A DNA stretch of 9,085 bases from an uncultured Verrucomicrobiota bacterium (GCA_946481225.1 CAMLNJ010000087.1:1-9085), one strand, 5' to 3'; counted from the stretch's first letter, positions 1 through 7,475 are shown. Translations and numbers: made by a program. The notes: generated by a model from the letters alone, not told the origin.

Positions 1-1362
1 CGCACCGCCGAGACCTGCAACGTCTACAACATGCTCAAGTTCGCGCGCACCCTCTTCGCCCTGCGCCCCGACGCGAAATACGCCGACTTCGAGGAACGCG
101 CCCTCTTCAACCACATCCTCGCATCCATCGATCCGCAGGACGGACGCACCTGCTACATGGTTCCCGTCGGCCGCGGCGTCACCCGCGAGTATCAGGACAT
201 GTTCGACGGCTTCACCTGCTGCGTCGGCTCCGGCATGGAGAGCCACGCGCTCCATGGCGACGGCCTCTACCACGCCTCCGCCGACGGCGATAAACTCTGG
301 GTCAACCTCTACGCCCCCTCCACCGCCGAGTGGGCGAAGCGCGGCGCGAAGCTCGCCGTCGCCACCGATTTCCCCGAGGGCGAATCCGCCACGCTCAAGC
401 TCTCCCTCGCATCCCCGCAAAAATTCACCCTCGCCCTCCGCCGCCCCTCCTGGGCGGAGAAAGGCTTCGCCGTCTCGCTCAACGGCAAGGCCCTCCCCGA
501 CCCGAAGCTCGTCGCCGGCTACGTCGAGCTGACCCGCGAGTGGCGCGACGGCGATCAGGTCGCGCTCACCTTCCCGAAAACCCTCCGCGCCGAGCCTCTC
601 CCCGACAACCCGCGTCGCGTCGCGCTCCTCTGGGGCCCGCTCGTCCTCGCCGGCGACCTGGGCCCGGAGGATCGCCAAGCCGCCACCGCCGCCCGCCCGC
701 CCGTGTTTGTCACGGACGAATCCGATCTCTCTTCCTGGCTCCGCCCCGTCGCCGACCGTCCGGGCGTCTTCCGCAGCATCGGCGCCGGCCGCGAGCAGGA
801 CGTGGAACTCTCGCCCTTCTACCGCCTCCACCGCCGCACCTACGCCGTCTATTGGGACCTCTTCACCGGAGCCGAATGGGAGGCCCGCTCCGCCGAACTC
901 GCCCGCGAGGCCGAGGCTCAACGCCGCCTCGAGGCCGCCACCGTCGCCTACGCCCAGCCGGGCGAGATGCAGCCCGAGCGCGACTTCAACCAGCAGGGCG
1001 AAAACACCTCGCCCGAGCGCACGATGGGACGCGCCGGCCGTCGCGGCACCAAGTGGTTCTCCTTTGACCTGCCGGTCGACGCCGGCCAGCCCGCCGCGCT
1101 CGTCGTCACCTACTGGAACGACGAGTGGCGCAAGCGGACCTTCGAGGTCCTCGTCGACGGCGCCCGCATCGCCGAACAAACGGTCGAGAAGGGCGGCGAA
1201 CCCCGCTTCTTCGACGTCCGCTACGTTCTCCCCGCCGACCTCGTCGCCGGAAAACAAAAGGTGACCGTCCGCTTCCAAGCGACCAACGGAAACGAAATCG
1301 CCGCCGTCTATGGACTGCGCAGCATCCGCTCCGCCTTGGCCACAGAAGAACCCACGAAATGA
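1..1362 (+). CDS. GH127 (DUF1680) beta-L-arabinofuranosidase-like glycoside hydrolase, 5' partial
   Basis: The reading frame is open from the first base, so this is the C-terminal part (453 codons) of a longer protein, and the true start lies upstream. Family members hydrolyse terminal beta-L-arabinofuranosyl residues with a zinc-held cysteine as nucleophile. The matching residues are visible: Glu and Cys of ETCNVYNMLKF (nt 10-18) and the Cys-Cys pair of FTCCVGSGMESH (nt 217-222), corresponding to the Glu/Cys/Cys/Cys zinc site of the characterised Bifidobacterium enzyme HypBA1. A beta-sandwich region follows (about nt 290-660). Next come a segment resembling DUF4986 ending at SPFYRLHRRTYAVYWDLF (about nt 600-870) and a C-terminal module like DUF6805 with YWNDEWRKRTFEVLVDG (about nt 950-1340). 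The stop overlaps the next gene's start by 4 bp, implying coupled translation. The substrate is uncertain, since the family also acts on pectic arabinan. Any signal peptide would be outside the window. Confidence 0.88.
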   Translation, partial: RTAETCNVYNMLKFARTLFALRPDAKYADFEERALFNHILASIDPQDGRTCYMVPVGRGVTREYQDMFDGFTCCVGSGMESHALHGDGLYHASADGDKLWVNLYAPSTAEWAKRGAKLAVATDFPEGESATLKLSLASPQKFTLALRRPSWAEKGFAVSLNGKALPDPKLVAGYVELTREWRDGDQVALTFPKTLRAEPLPDNPRRVALLWGPLVLAGDLGPEDRQAATAARPPVFVTDESDLSSWLRPVADRPGVFRSIGAGREQDVELSPFYRLHRRTYAVYWDLFTGAEWEARSAELAREAEAQRRLEAATVAYAQPGEMQPERDFNQQGENTSPERTMGRAGRRGTKWFSFDLPVDAGQPAALVVTYWNDEWRKRTFEVLVDGARIAEQTVEKGGEPRFFDVRYVLPADLVAGKQKVTVRFQATNGNEIAAVYGLRSIRSALATEEPTK

Positions 1363-2570
1363 GCCCGACATTCGCCGACATCCAAGCCGCCGAGAGCCGC
1401 ATCCGCGAACGGGTGTCCGCCACACCCTGCGTCCGCTCGGCCACCCTCTCGGCGATCACCGGCGCGGAGGTCTTCCTCAAGTTCGAGAACCTCCAGTTCA
1501 CCGCCTCCTTCAAAGAGCGCGGCGCCCTCAACAAACTCCTCCTGCTCTCGCCCGAGGAGCGCGCGCGCGGCGTCATCGCCATGTCCGCCGGCAACCACGC
1601 CCAGGGCGTCGCCTATCACGCGAAACACCTCGGCATCCCGGCCGTGATCGTGATGCCCCGCCACACGCCCGACGTGAAGGTCGAGCACACGCGCGGCCAC
1701 GGCGCGGAGGTGATCCTCCACGGCGAAAATCTACACGAGGCCGCCGCCTTCGCCCGCGCGACGTGCAAGGAACGCCGCCTGGTCTTCGTCCATCCCTACG
1801 ACGACCCCGAGGTCATCGCCGGCCAAGGCACGCTCGCCCTTGAGATGCTCGCCCAGCAACCCTCGCTCGACACCCTGATCGTCCCCATCGGCGGCGGCGG
1901 CCTCCTCGCCGGCATGGCCGTCGCGGCGCACGCGCTCAAACCCTCGCTCGAGCTGATCGGCGTCCAGTCCGACCGCTTTCCCGCCATGGCCGCACGCCTC
2001 CGCGGCGAGACGCTCGAATGCGCGCCCTACACCGTCGCCGAGGGCATCGCCGTGAAGGAGCCCGGCGAACTCACCACCGCCCTCCTCCGCGAACTCGTGC
2101 GCGAGGTGATCCTCGTGTCCGAGCGCGAGATCGAAGACGCGATCCTGTTGCTCCTCCAGATCGAGAAAACCGTCGTCGAGGGCGCCGGCGCCGCCGGTCT
2201 CGCGGCCCTGGTCCGGCAAAAAGACCGCCTGCGCGGCCGCAAGGTCGGTCTCGTCCTCAGCGGCGGAAACCTCGACCTCTTCAGCCTCTCCTCGATCATC
2301 CAGCGCGGCCTCGTGCGCGGCGGCCAAATCGTCAGCCTGCGCGTGGAAACCCGCGACGTGCCCGGCGCTCTGGCCGAGGTGTCGGCCCTGATCGGCCGCG
2401 GCGGCGGCAACATCATCGAGGTCCACCACCAGCGGACCTTCGCCGACCAGCCGCTCCAAACCGTGGCGATCGATTTTCTCCTGCGCACGCGCGGCCCCAG
2501 CCACTCCGAGCAGATCATCGCCGCCCTCCGCGCCGGCGGCTGCCGCGTGAGCCCGACGACGGGCGTGTAG
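1359..2570 (+). CDS. ilvA: Threonine (serine) ammonia-lyase, PLP-dependent, with C-terminal ACT domain
   Basis: This 403-residue enzyme should deaminate L-threonine to 2-oxobutanoate, and probably L-serine to pyruvate, in the cytoplasm. The fold-type II PLP signatures are in order. The Schiff-base lysine is in SFKERGA (Lys52), the substrate loop is SAGNHAQG (76-83), the tetraglycine phosphate loop is GGGGL (178-182), and the PLP-ring motif is SGGN (301-304). Residues about 325-400 form one ACT domain (SLRVETRDVPGALAEVSALI). Length and single ACT domain fit the medium form (about 400 residues), not the 510-residue two-ACT biosynthetic enzyme. The ATG at 1359 is chosen because it makes an ATGA overlap with the upstream glycosidase and places the family N-terminus correctly. 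An in-frame upstream extension would lie inside that gene. A weak AGAAGAA purine run precedes the start. It could serve isoleucine synthesis or catabolism; the sequence does not decide. The stop codon lies in a palindromic repeat. Confidence 0.92.
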   Translation: MSPTFADIQAAESRIRERVSATPCVRSATLSAITGAEVFLKFENLQFTASFKERGALNKLLLLSPEERARGVIAMSAGNHAQGVAYHAKHLGIPAVIVMPRHTPDVKVEHTRGHGAEVILHGENLHEAAAFARATCKERRLVFVHPYDDPEVIAGQGTLALEMLAQQPSLDTLIVPIGGGGLLAGMAVAAHALKPSLELIGVQSDRFPAMAARLRGETLECAPYTVAEGIAVKEPGELTTALLRELVREVILVSEREIEDAILLLLQIEKTVVEGAGAAGLAALVRQKDRLRGRKVGLVLSGGNLDLFSLSSIIQRGLVRGGQIVSLRVETRDVPGALAEVSALIGRGGGNIIEVHHQRTFADQPLQTVAIDFLLRTRGPSHSEQIIAALRAGGCRVSPTTGV

Positions 2571-2629
2571 CCACGGCCGTGCCGGCCGTGTGTCTGCCAA
2601 TCCCACGGGCGACACGCCCGTTGCTACAC
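2565..2629. repeat. Paired-hairpin REP-like element, copy A (between convergent genes)
   Basis: A 7-bp outer inverted repeat (GTGTAGC at 2565-2571, GCTACAC at 2623-2629) encloses two perfect hairpins. The first has an 8-bp stem (2572-2579 with 2583-2590) and loop TGC. The second has a 7-bp stem (2605-2611 with 2615-2621) and loop ACA. A 14-nt spacer separates them. It fills the 60-bp gap between the convergent ammonia-lyase and aldehyde dehydrogenase genes, so it may act as a bidirectional terminator or mRNA 3'-end protector. No U-tract follows. The same layout recurs at 4233-4297. Confidence 0.85.
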
Positions 2630-2630
2630 C

Positions 2631-4214
2631 TCAAGCAGCCTTCGCCGCCTGCCACTGCCCGTCCACGAGACGCGCGAGCCCGAGCGGGTTCGCCTCGCGC
2701 AGCTCCGGCGGCAAGGCCGTGTCCGGGAAGTTCTGATAACACACCGGCCGCAGGAAGCGCTGGATCGCCATCGTGCCGACCGAGCTCGAACGCCCGTCCG
2801 AGGTCGCCGGCCAGGGACCGCCATGCACCATCGCGTGCCCGACCTCCACTCCCGTCGGGAAACCGCCGAACAACACGCGTCCGGCCTTGCCGACGAGCGT
2901 ATCCACCAAAGTTTGACGCGCCGCCAGTTCGTCCGGCCGCGCATGCACGGTCGCGGTCAACTGGCCTTCGAGCCCCGCCACCGCCGCTTGCATCTCCGCG
3001 GCGGAGGCACAGCGCACGATCAAGGTCGTCGGCCCGAACACTTCGTGACTCAGCTCCGGCCGGGCCAGGAAGGTCGCCGCGTCGGTGACGAACAGAGCCG
3101 CGCTCGCGCGACCGGCCGTCTCCGCGACCGAGGCGCGACACTCCACGCTCGCCGCCTTCGCGAGACCCGAAACGCCTTTCACGTAGGCCGCGCGAATACC
3201 CGCCGTCAGCATCGAGCCGGCCGGCGTGCCTTCGATCAATGAAGCCAATTTCACGATCAACCGCTCCGCACCCTCGCCCGCCTCGACGAACACGAGGCCC
3301 GGCTTGGTGCAAAACTGCCCGACGCCGTTCGTCACCGAGGCGTGCAGCCCCGTCGCGATCGTCTCCGCCTGGTCGGCGAGCGCGCCGCCGAGGAGGAAAA
3401 TCGGGTTCACGCTGCCCATCTCCGCATAGACCGGAATCGGGTCCGGCCGCGTCGCGGCGAGATTCATCAAGGCACGTCCTCCCGCAAGCGATCCGGTGAA
3501 GCCCACCGCCTTGATCTGCGGATGCGTCACCAGCGCCGCGCCGACTTCGTGACCGGCGTCGAAAAGCAGGGAGAACACGCCCTCGGGCAGGCCGCTCTCC
3601 GCGACCGCCTCGCGCACGAGTTTGCCCACCAGCTCGGAGGTGCCGGGATGCGCCGGGTGCGCCTTCACCACGACGGGACAACCGGCGGCAAGCGCGGACG
3701 CGGTATCCCCGCCCGCGACGGAGAAAGCCAAAGGAAAATTGCTCGCGCCGAAGACCGCCACCGGCCCGAGCGGAATCTGCATCGCGCGAAGATCGGGCTT
3801 CGGCAGCGGCTTGCGCGCCGGATCGCCGTGGTCGATGCGAATGCCGGAGGAAAGACCGCTCTCGGCGGCCGCCGCGTAGAGCCGCAGTTGGAAACAGGTG
3901 CGCCCCAGCTCGCCGTCCAAACGAGCCTGCGGCAGCGCGGTCTCGAGTCCCGCGCGGGCGGTGATCGCGGCCGCGTTGGCCTCGAGCCTGGCCGCGATGG
4001 CGCGGAGCAGGGCCCCGCGCTCCGCCGCCGGCCGACGCGAGTAGTCGGCGAAGGCCTCGGCCGCGAGACACGCCGCCCGCGCGACCTCCGCGGTCGAGGC
4101 GGAATGGAACTCTCCCGGCAGCGCCGAGCCGTCGCTCGCGTTGGTCGCGACAAATGTCTTGGTGCCGGCCGCGCCGCGCGCGGCGCCGATGAGGGAGAGT
4201 CCGTCGAGATTCAT
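2631..4214 (-). CDS. 2-oxoglutarate-semialdehyde dehydrogenase (2,5-dioxovalerate dehydrogenase), ALDH superfamily
   Basis: The 527-residue protein should oxidise 2-oxoglutarate semialdehyde to 2-oxoglutarate with NAD(P)+, the last step of hydroxyproline catabolism (named HypH or LhpG elsewhere). ALDH landmarks are intact: the oxyanion Asn in GASNFPLAFS (Asn159), the cofactor Lys184, FTGS (239-242), the general base in YAEMGSVNP (Glu265), the nucleophile in GQFCTKPG (Cys302) and EVFGP (391-395). Length, the GASNFPLAFS and GQFCTKPG wording and the C-terminal HGGPWPATSDGRSSSVG segment fit the approximately 525-residue type III KGSADH group linked to hydroxyproline, more than the shorter succinate-semialdehyde-like types. 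The start at 4214 is the only ATG near the family N-terminus; upstream in-frame sequence is inside a repeat. No Shine-Dalgarno motif is seen. It is last in the operon, 95 bp after the deaminase gene, and that gap holds repeat copy B. The same enzyme type also ends oxidative L-arabinose and glucarate routes. Confidence 0.9.
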   Translation of the reverse strand: MNLDGLSLIGAARGAAGTKTFVATNASDGSALPGEFHSASTAEVARAACLAAEAFADYSRRPAAERGALLRAIAARLEANAAAITARAGLETALPQARLDGELGRTCFQLRLYAAAAESGLSSGIRIDHGDPARKPLPKPDLRAMQIPLGPVAVFGASNFPLAFSVAGGDTASALAAGCPVVVKAHPAHPGTSELVGKLVREAVAESGLPEGVFSLLFDAGHEVGAALVTHPQIKAVGFTGSLAGGRALMNLAATRPDPIPVYAEMGSVNPIFLLGGALADQAETIATGLHASVTNGVGQFCTKPGLVFVEAGEGAERLIVKLASLIEGTPAGSMLTAGIRAAYVKGVSGLAKAASVECRASVAETAGRASAALFVTDAATFLARPELSHEVFGPTTLIVRCASAAEMQAAVAGLEGQLTATVHARPDELAARQTLVDTLVGKAGRVLFGGFPTGVEVGHAMVHGGPWPATSDGRSSSVGTMAIQRFLRPVCYQNFPDTALPPELREANPLGLARLVDGQWQAAKAA

Positions 4215-4232
4215 GGAGAGTATGCAGGGTAT

Positions 4233-4297
4233 GTTGTAGCCGCGCCCGTGCCGGGCGCGTTTCCGGGGGGCACGGCCGACACGGCCGTGGCTACAAC
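4233..4297. repeat. Paired-hairpin REP-like element, copy B (inside the operon)
   Basis: A 9-bp outer inverted repeat (GTTGTAGCC at 4233-4241, GGCTACAAC at 4289-4297) encloses two perfect 8-bp hairpins. One is 4241-4248 with 4252-4259 (loop TGC) and the other is 4271-4278 with 4282-4289 (loop ACA), separated by 11 nt. Layout, loop sequences and loop order match copy A, while the stem sequences differ on both arms so that pairing is kept. It occupies most of the 95-bp gap between the deaminase and aldehyde dehydrogenase genes and may modulate transcript stability or read-through to the last gene. Confidence 0.85.
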
Positions 4298-4309
4298 CTT
4301 GAGAACTGC

Positions 4310-5221
4310 CTAGCCCAAGGTCGGGCGATTCGCGAGCGCCGCGCGCACCGTGGCGAGGGCCGCCTCGCGCTCGGCGCCTACAAGGACTTGGCGCGGGCCG
4401 CGCACGCGTTCGTTGCCCATGCCGACTTCCTGCTGCACGAGTTTGATCAACTGCACGAACTTCGGGACGGTATCCATGCGCAGGAGGGGCAGGAACCACT
4501 TGTAGAGCTCGAAGGCTTTCTTCTTCTCGCCGCGCAGGGCGTATTCGTAGAGCGCGACGGATTCGCGGGGGAAGGCGTTCACCAGGCCCGCGATCCAGCC
4601 GACGGCGCCGGCCTCGACGCCCTCGACGATCACGTCGTCCACGCCCACGCAGAGCGTCAGGCGGTCGCCGCAGATGGCCTTGATCGCCGTCACGCGACGC
4701 GCGTCGGTGCTCGATTCCTTGACCGCGTGCAGGTTCGGGTTGGCGGCGGCCAGCTCCGAGATCTGCTCCGGCAGGAAGTCGGTTTTGTAGGCGACCGGGT
4801 TGTTGTAGAGCATGCAGGAGAGCTTGGTCGCGCGGATGACCGCCTCGACGTGCCCGCGGATCTCCGCCCACTCGCTCGTGTAGACGTAGGGCGGCAGAAC
4901 CATGAGGCCGGAGCAACCGACCTCCTCGGCGGCGCGGGCGAGCTCGACCGCCTCGGCGGTGCTGAGCGAGGCGATGCCGGCGACAACCGGCACGCGAGCG
5001 CCGACCGCCTGCACGAGCGTGCGCAGGATATCGACTTTTTCGGAGAAACGGAGCGTGGCGCTCTCGCCGAGCGAGCCGAGCGCGACGAGGCCGGCGCAGC
5101 CGTTGTCCACGAGCCAGGCGGCGTGGCGGGCGAGGAACGCGTGATCGACGCTGAGGTCGGCGTTGAAAGCGGTCGTCATCGCGGGGAGGACGCCGGTCCA
5201 GGACATGGGCTTCTTGTTCAT
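4310..5221 (-). CDS. DHDPS/NAL-family lyase, probable 1-pyrroline-4-hydroxy-2-carboxylate deaminase
   Basis: This 303-residue class I aldolase-fold protein belongs to the dihydrodipicolinate synthase/N-acetylneuraminate lyase family. It has the Schiff-base lysine in HAVKESSTD (Lys168), the catalytic tyrosine in MLYNNP (Tyr139) and GSLGES (49-54) where DHDPS has its GTTGE-type substrate loop. By context it should deaminate and dehydrate 1-pyrroline-4-hydroxy-2-carboxylate to 2-oxoglutarate semialdehyde (HypD/LhpC type, EC 3.5.4.22), third step of hydroxyproline catabolism. A lysine-biosynthetic DapA is less likely given the GSLGES loop and the neighbours. The related 2-keto-3-deoxy-L-arabonate dehydratase cannot be excluded by sequence reading alone. 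It lies 28 bp after the FAD dehydrogenase gene in the same operon. The start at 5221 (MNKKPMSW) gives the usual length; an internal Met6 preceded by AAGAAG is an alternative. No clear Shine-Dalgarno motif precedes 5221. Confidence 0.85.
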   Translation of the reverse strand: MNKKPMSWTGVLPAMTTAFNADLSVDHAFLARHAAWLVDNGCAGLVALGSLGESATLRFSEKVDILRTLVQAVGARVPVVAGIASLSTAEAVELARAAEEVGCSGLMVLPPYVYTSEWAEIRGHVEAVIRATKLSCMLYNNPVAYKTDFLPEQISELAAANPNLHAVKESSTDARRVTAIKAICGDRLTLCVGVDDVIVEGVEAGAVGWIAGLVNAFPRESVALYEYALRGEKKKAFELYKWFLPLLRMDTVPKFVQLIKLVQQEVGMGNERVRGPRQVLVGAEREAALATVRAALANRPTLG

Positions 5222-5249
5222 GAGCAGAATGCGTAGGGGGGATGAAAAA

Positions 5250-6506
5250 TTAGTAGCGGTCGGGAGAAAGCAGCGCCGCCTTCGCCGCGGCGAGCGGACG
5301 ACCGGCCAGCGTGTCGGCGATGACCTTGCCCGTGATCGGGGCGAGGCTGAGGCCCATCATCGCGTGGCCGGCGGCCACGGAAAGGTTGGAGAACTTACTT
5401 GTGCGCCCGACATAGGGCATGCCGTCCGGTGAGCAAGGGCGAAGACCGCTCCAAGGCTTCACGTCGGCAAAGTCCGTCGGCTGATAATCCGGGAAATAGC
5501 GGCAGAAGGAATCGACGATGCCGCGCACGCGCACCGGATTGATCCCGAGATCGCGGCCGGCGACCTCCATCGTGCCGCCGACGCGCAGCGTGTCGCCCAT
5601 CGGCGTCACGGCCACGCGCGCCTCGGTGAGAATAGAGGGCGTGGTGAGCTGGTGATGCGGCTTCTCGAGGGTGAGGCTGTAGCCCTTGCCCGCTTGCATC
5701 GGCAGCTTGAGCCCAAGGTCGGCCACGAGATCGGGCGCCCAGGAGCCTCCGCAAAGGATAAACTCGTCTCCCGCGATCTCCTGCCCGCCGGCCAGCTCGA
5801 CGGCGCGCAGCCGCCCGCCGTCTTTCCGAAACGCCCGCGCCTCGGTCTTCCAGCGCAGCGTGACGCCGAGCCGCTCGACCTCGCATTGCAAGGCCGACAG
5901 GAAACGCCGGGGGGAGAGATGGCAGTCGAGCGGGAAATAGATCGATCCGGCCACGTTCATGCGCGCCCCGGGATTGAGCTTCGTGGTGGCGGCGGCATCA
6001 AGCCGCTCCGCGGGCACGCCGAGGCTGCGCGCGTAGGCGGCCGTTTTCTCCTCCTCATGGAGCGTGTGCTCCTCGCGGCAAAGCATCACGAGCCCGCGTT
6101 TCTCGAAATCCGACTTCATGCCCGGCAGAGCCGAGAGCTCCTCGAAGCAGGTCCGGCTCGCGAGCGATAGCTCCGCGATCAGGGGAGCCGCGCGACGCAC
6201 ATGGTCGGCGTTCGACGCGCGCCAGAACTTGAACGCCCACCCAAAGAGCTCCGCGTCGAGACGCGGCTTGATGTAGAAGGGCGAGGCCGGGTTGAACATC
6301 CACTTCAGGCCAAGCGCCACCATGCCCGGCGCGGCGAGCGGAATGACGTGGCTCGGCACGATCATGCCGGCGTTGCCGTAGGACGCGCCGTCGCGCACGG
6401 CGTCGCCGCGCTCCACGACCGTCACCTTGAAGCCCTGGCGGGCGCAATAATACGCGGTGGAGAGGCCGATCACACCGGCCCCGACGATCACGACATGTTT
6501 GCTCAT
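5250..6506 (-). CDS. FAD-dependent D-amino-acid dehydrogenase, probable cis-4-hydroxy-D-proline dehydrogenase
   Basis: The 418-residue DadA-like flavoprotein should oxidise cis-4-hydroxy-D-proline to 1-pyrroline-4-hydroxy-2-carboxylate, passing electrons to the respiratory chain (HypO type in Sinorhizobium). The N-terminal Rossmann motif [17 protein letters not shown] has GxGxxG at residues 9-14, followed by VTVVERGD (an acidic residue binding the FAD ribose). The DAO-family C-terminus is present ([17 protein letters not shown], then a [22 protein letters not shown]-binding stretch). The single-chain length matches DadA/HypO rather than the multi-subunit LhpB-E-F enzyme of Pseudomonas, and no small accessory subunit genes are seen. 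The start at 6506 forms an ATGA overlap with the epimerase stop, and GGGGGA just upstream is the best Shine-Dalgarno-like run in the operon. A longer in-frame start at 6668 would overlap the epimerase gene extensively and is not needed. The substrate is inferred from context; D-proline or other D-amino acids are alternatives. Confidence 0.87.
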   Translation of the reverse strand: MSKHVVIVGAGVIGLSTAYYCARQGFKVTVVERGDAVRDGASYGNAGMIVPSHVIPLAAPGMVALGLKWMFNPASPFYIKPRLDAELFGWAFKFWRASNADHVRRAAPLIAELSLASRTCFEELSALPGMKSDFEKRGLVMLCREEHTLHEEEKTAAYARSLGVPAERLDAAATTKLNPGARMNVAGSIYFPLDCHLSPRRFLSALQCEVERLGVTLRWKTEARAFRKDGGRLRAVELAGGQEIAGDEFILCGGSWAPDLVADLGLKLPMQAGKGYSLTLEKPHHQLTTPSILTEARVAVTPMGDTLRVGGTMEVAGRDLGINPVRVRGIVDSFCRYFPDYQPTDFADVKPWSGLRPCSPDGMPYVGRTSKFSNLSVAAGHAMMGLSLAPITGKVIADTLAGRPLAAAKAALLSPDRY

Positions 6507-7432
6507 GTTATCCCCCAGCAAAATGGATCTCTCTCCTCGAGCAGCAGCGTCGCCTCGAGGTTGACGTAGGCGCGACCGGCGATGGTCGGCGCGATCTCGC
6601 CCTTGGCGCGGTCGAGCCAGCGATAACGTCCGGTGAAGGCGCTGCCGATGATGCTCTCCTGCACCCACTCATCCCCCTCGGCCAGTTTTCCTTCCGCCGC
6701 GAGGCAGGCGAGCTTGGCGCTCGTGCCGGTGCCGCAGGGCGAGCGATCATAGGCGCCGCCGGGGCAGAGCACGAAATTACGCGAATGCGCCCCCGCGTTC
6801 GGCGACGGGGCGGACAACTCGATGTGGTCCACATCGGGATAGCCCGCGGCGTTGAGCGCGCGCCGCACGCGCCAACTGTAATCTGTCAGCTCGGCGACCT
6901 CGCTCAGCCGCAGCTCGCGTCCGTGCTCGTCGATCAGGAAAAACCAATTGCCGCCCCAGGCGATGTCGCCGGTCACGCGGCCCACGCCCGGCACCTCGAC
7001 CGTGACGGCGTGATGCACGCGGCGGCTGGGCACGTTGGCCACGCTCACCGAACCGTCGGCCTCGAGCGTCGCCGTGACGACCCCGACGGGCGTTTCCAGA
7101 CGATGCGAGCCCGGCCCGATCCGGCCGAGATAAGCCAGCGTCGCGATCACGCCGATCGTCCCGTGCCCGCACATGCCGAGATAGCCGACGTTGTTGAAAA
7201 AAATGACGCCCGCCGCGCAGGTCGCATCGGTCGGCGGCGTAAGCAAGGCTCCCACGACCACGTCCGAACCACGCGGCTCGTTCACGACCGCGGACCGATA
7301 GCGGTCGAAGCGCGCGCGAAACACGTCGCGGCGCTCCGCCAGCGAGCCCGCGCCCAGCTCCGGCCCGCCCTCGATCACCACGCGGGTGGGCTCGCCGGCG
7401 GTGTGGGAGTCGATGATCTTTATTTTCTGCAT
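6503..7432 (-). CDS. 4-hydroxyproline 2-epimerase (proline racemase family)
   Basis: The 309-residue enzyme should interconvert trans-4-hydroxy-L-proline and cis-4-hydroxy-D-proline, the first step of the pathway (called HypRE or LhpA elsewhere). Proline racemase family members use two active-site thiols. Both are present: Cys88 in GMCGHGTIG and Cys233 in [12 protein letters not shown]. This Cys/Cys pattern separates epimerases and racemases from trans-3-hydroxy-L-proline dehydratases, which replace the second Cys with Thr. The GNWFFL segment (161-166) and the length of about 310 residues are typical of 4-hydroxyproline epimerases; proline racemases tend to be longer. The start at 7432 ([19 protein letters not shown]) matches the family N-terminus. 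A GTG at 7459 would add nine residues and is less likely. It is the first gene of the operon, divergent from the PAS-AraC regulator with 92 bp between, and translationally coupled to the dehydrogenase through ATGA. Proline racemase activity is the main alternative. Confidence 0.9.
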   Translation of the reverse strand: MQKIKIIDSHTAGEPTRVVIEGGPELGAGSLAERRDVFRARFDRYRSAVVNEPRGSDVVVGALLTPPTDATCAAGVIFFNNVGYLGMCGHGTIGVIATLAYLGRIGPGSHRLETPVGVVTATLEADGSVSVANVPSRRVHHAVTVEVPGVGRVTGDIAWGGNWFFLIDEHGRELRLSEVAELTDYSWRVRRALNAAGYPDVDHIELSAPSPNAGAHSRNFVLCPGGAYDRSPCGTGTSAKLACLAAEGKLAEGDEWVQESIIGSAFTGRYRWLDRAKGEIAPTIAGRAYVNLEATLLLEERDPFCWGIT

Positions 7433-7475
7433 AACGGATCTCGCGGTGCTTCGCCCCACATGCTCTCACGCACCG

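Noticed and set aside
1125..1358. N-terminal extension of the ammonia-lyase frame upstream of 1359
   Set aside because: The extra 78 codons are Arg-rich, lie inside the glycosidase gene and match no family sequence. The ATGA start at 1359 fits the family N-terminus.
1731..2615. A 294-codon minus-strand frame opposite the ammonia-lyase
   Set aside because: It has antisense-shadow composition (Asp, Gly, Ala, His) and no motif, while the sense frame is a full PLP enzyme.
2515..4071. A 518-codon open frame on the minus strand overlapping the aldehyde dehydrogenase
   Set aside because: Its translation is Arg/Gly/Ala-rich low-complexity sequence with no family motif. The overlapping frame carries all ALDH catalytic residues, so this is a shadow frame of GC-rich DNA.
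2565..4297. The two palindromic elements as a CRISPR array
   Set aside because: There are only two copies 1.6 kb apart flanking a gene, each internally palindromic, with no regular spacers and no cas genes.
4215..4916. Upstream extension of the aldehyde dehydrogenase frame to a 761-residue protein
   Set aside because: The extension runs through repeat copy B and antiparallel codons of the DHDPS-family gene in another frame. It shows no domain and ALDH proteins of this type are about 525 residues.
4310..5221. Lysine-biosynthesis dihydrodipicolinate synthase (dapA)
   Set aside because: The substrate loop reads GSLGES, not the DHDPS GTTGE, and the gene lies within a hydroxyproline operon, so a catabolic family member is more likely.
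4388..5236. A 282-codon plus-strand frame opposite the DHDPS-family gene
   Set aside because: It is antisense to a gene with clear Lys168/Tyr139 motifs, its composition is His/Asp/Arg/Val-rich as expected for antisense GC-rich codons, and it has no recognisable domain.
6503..7432. trans-3-hydroxy-L-proline dehydratase
   Set aside because: That subgroup lacks the second catalytic cysteine. Here Cys233 in SPCGTGTS is present.
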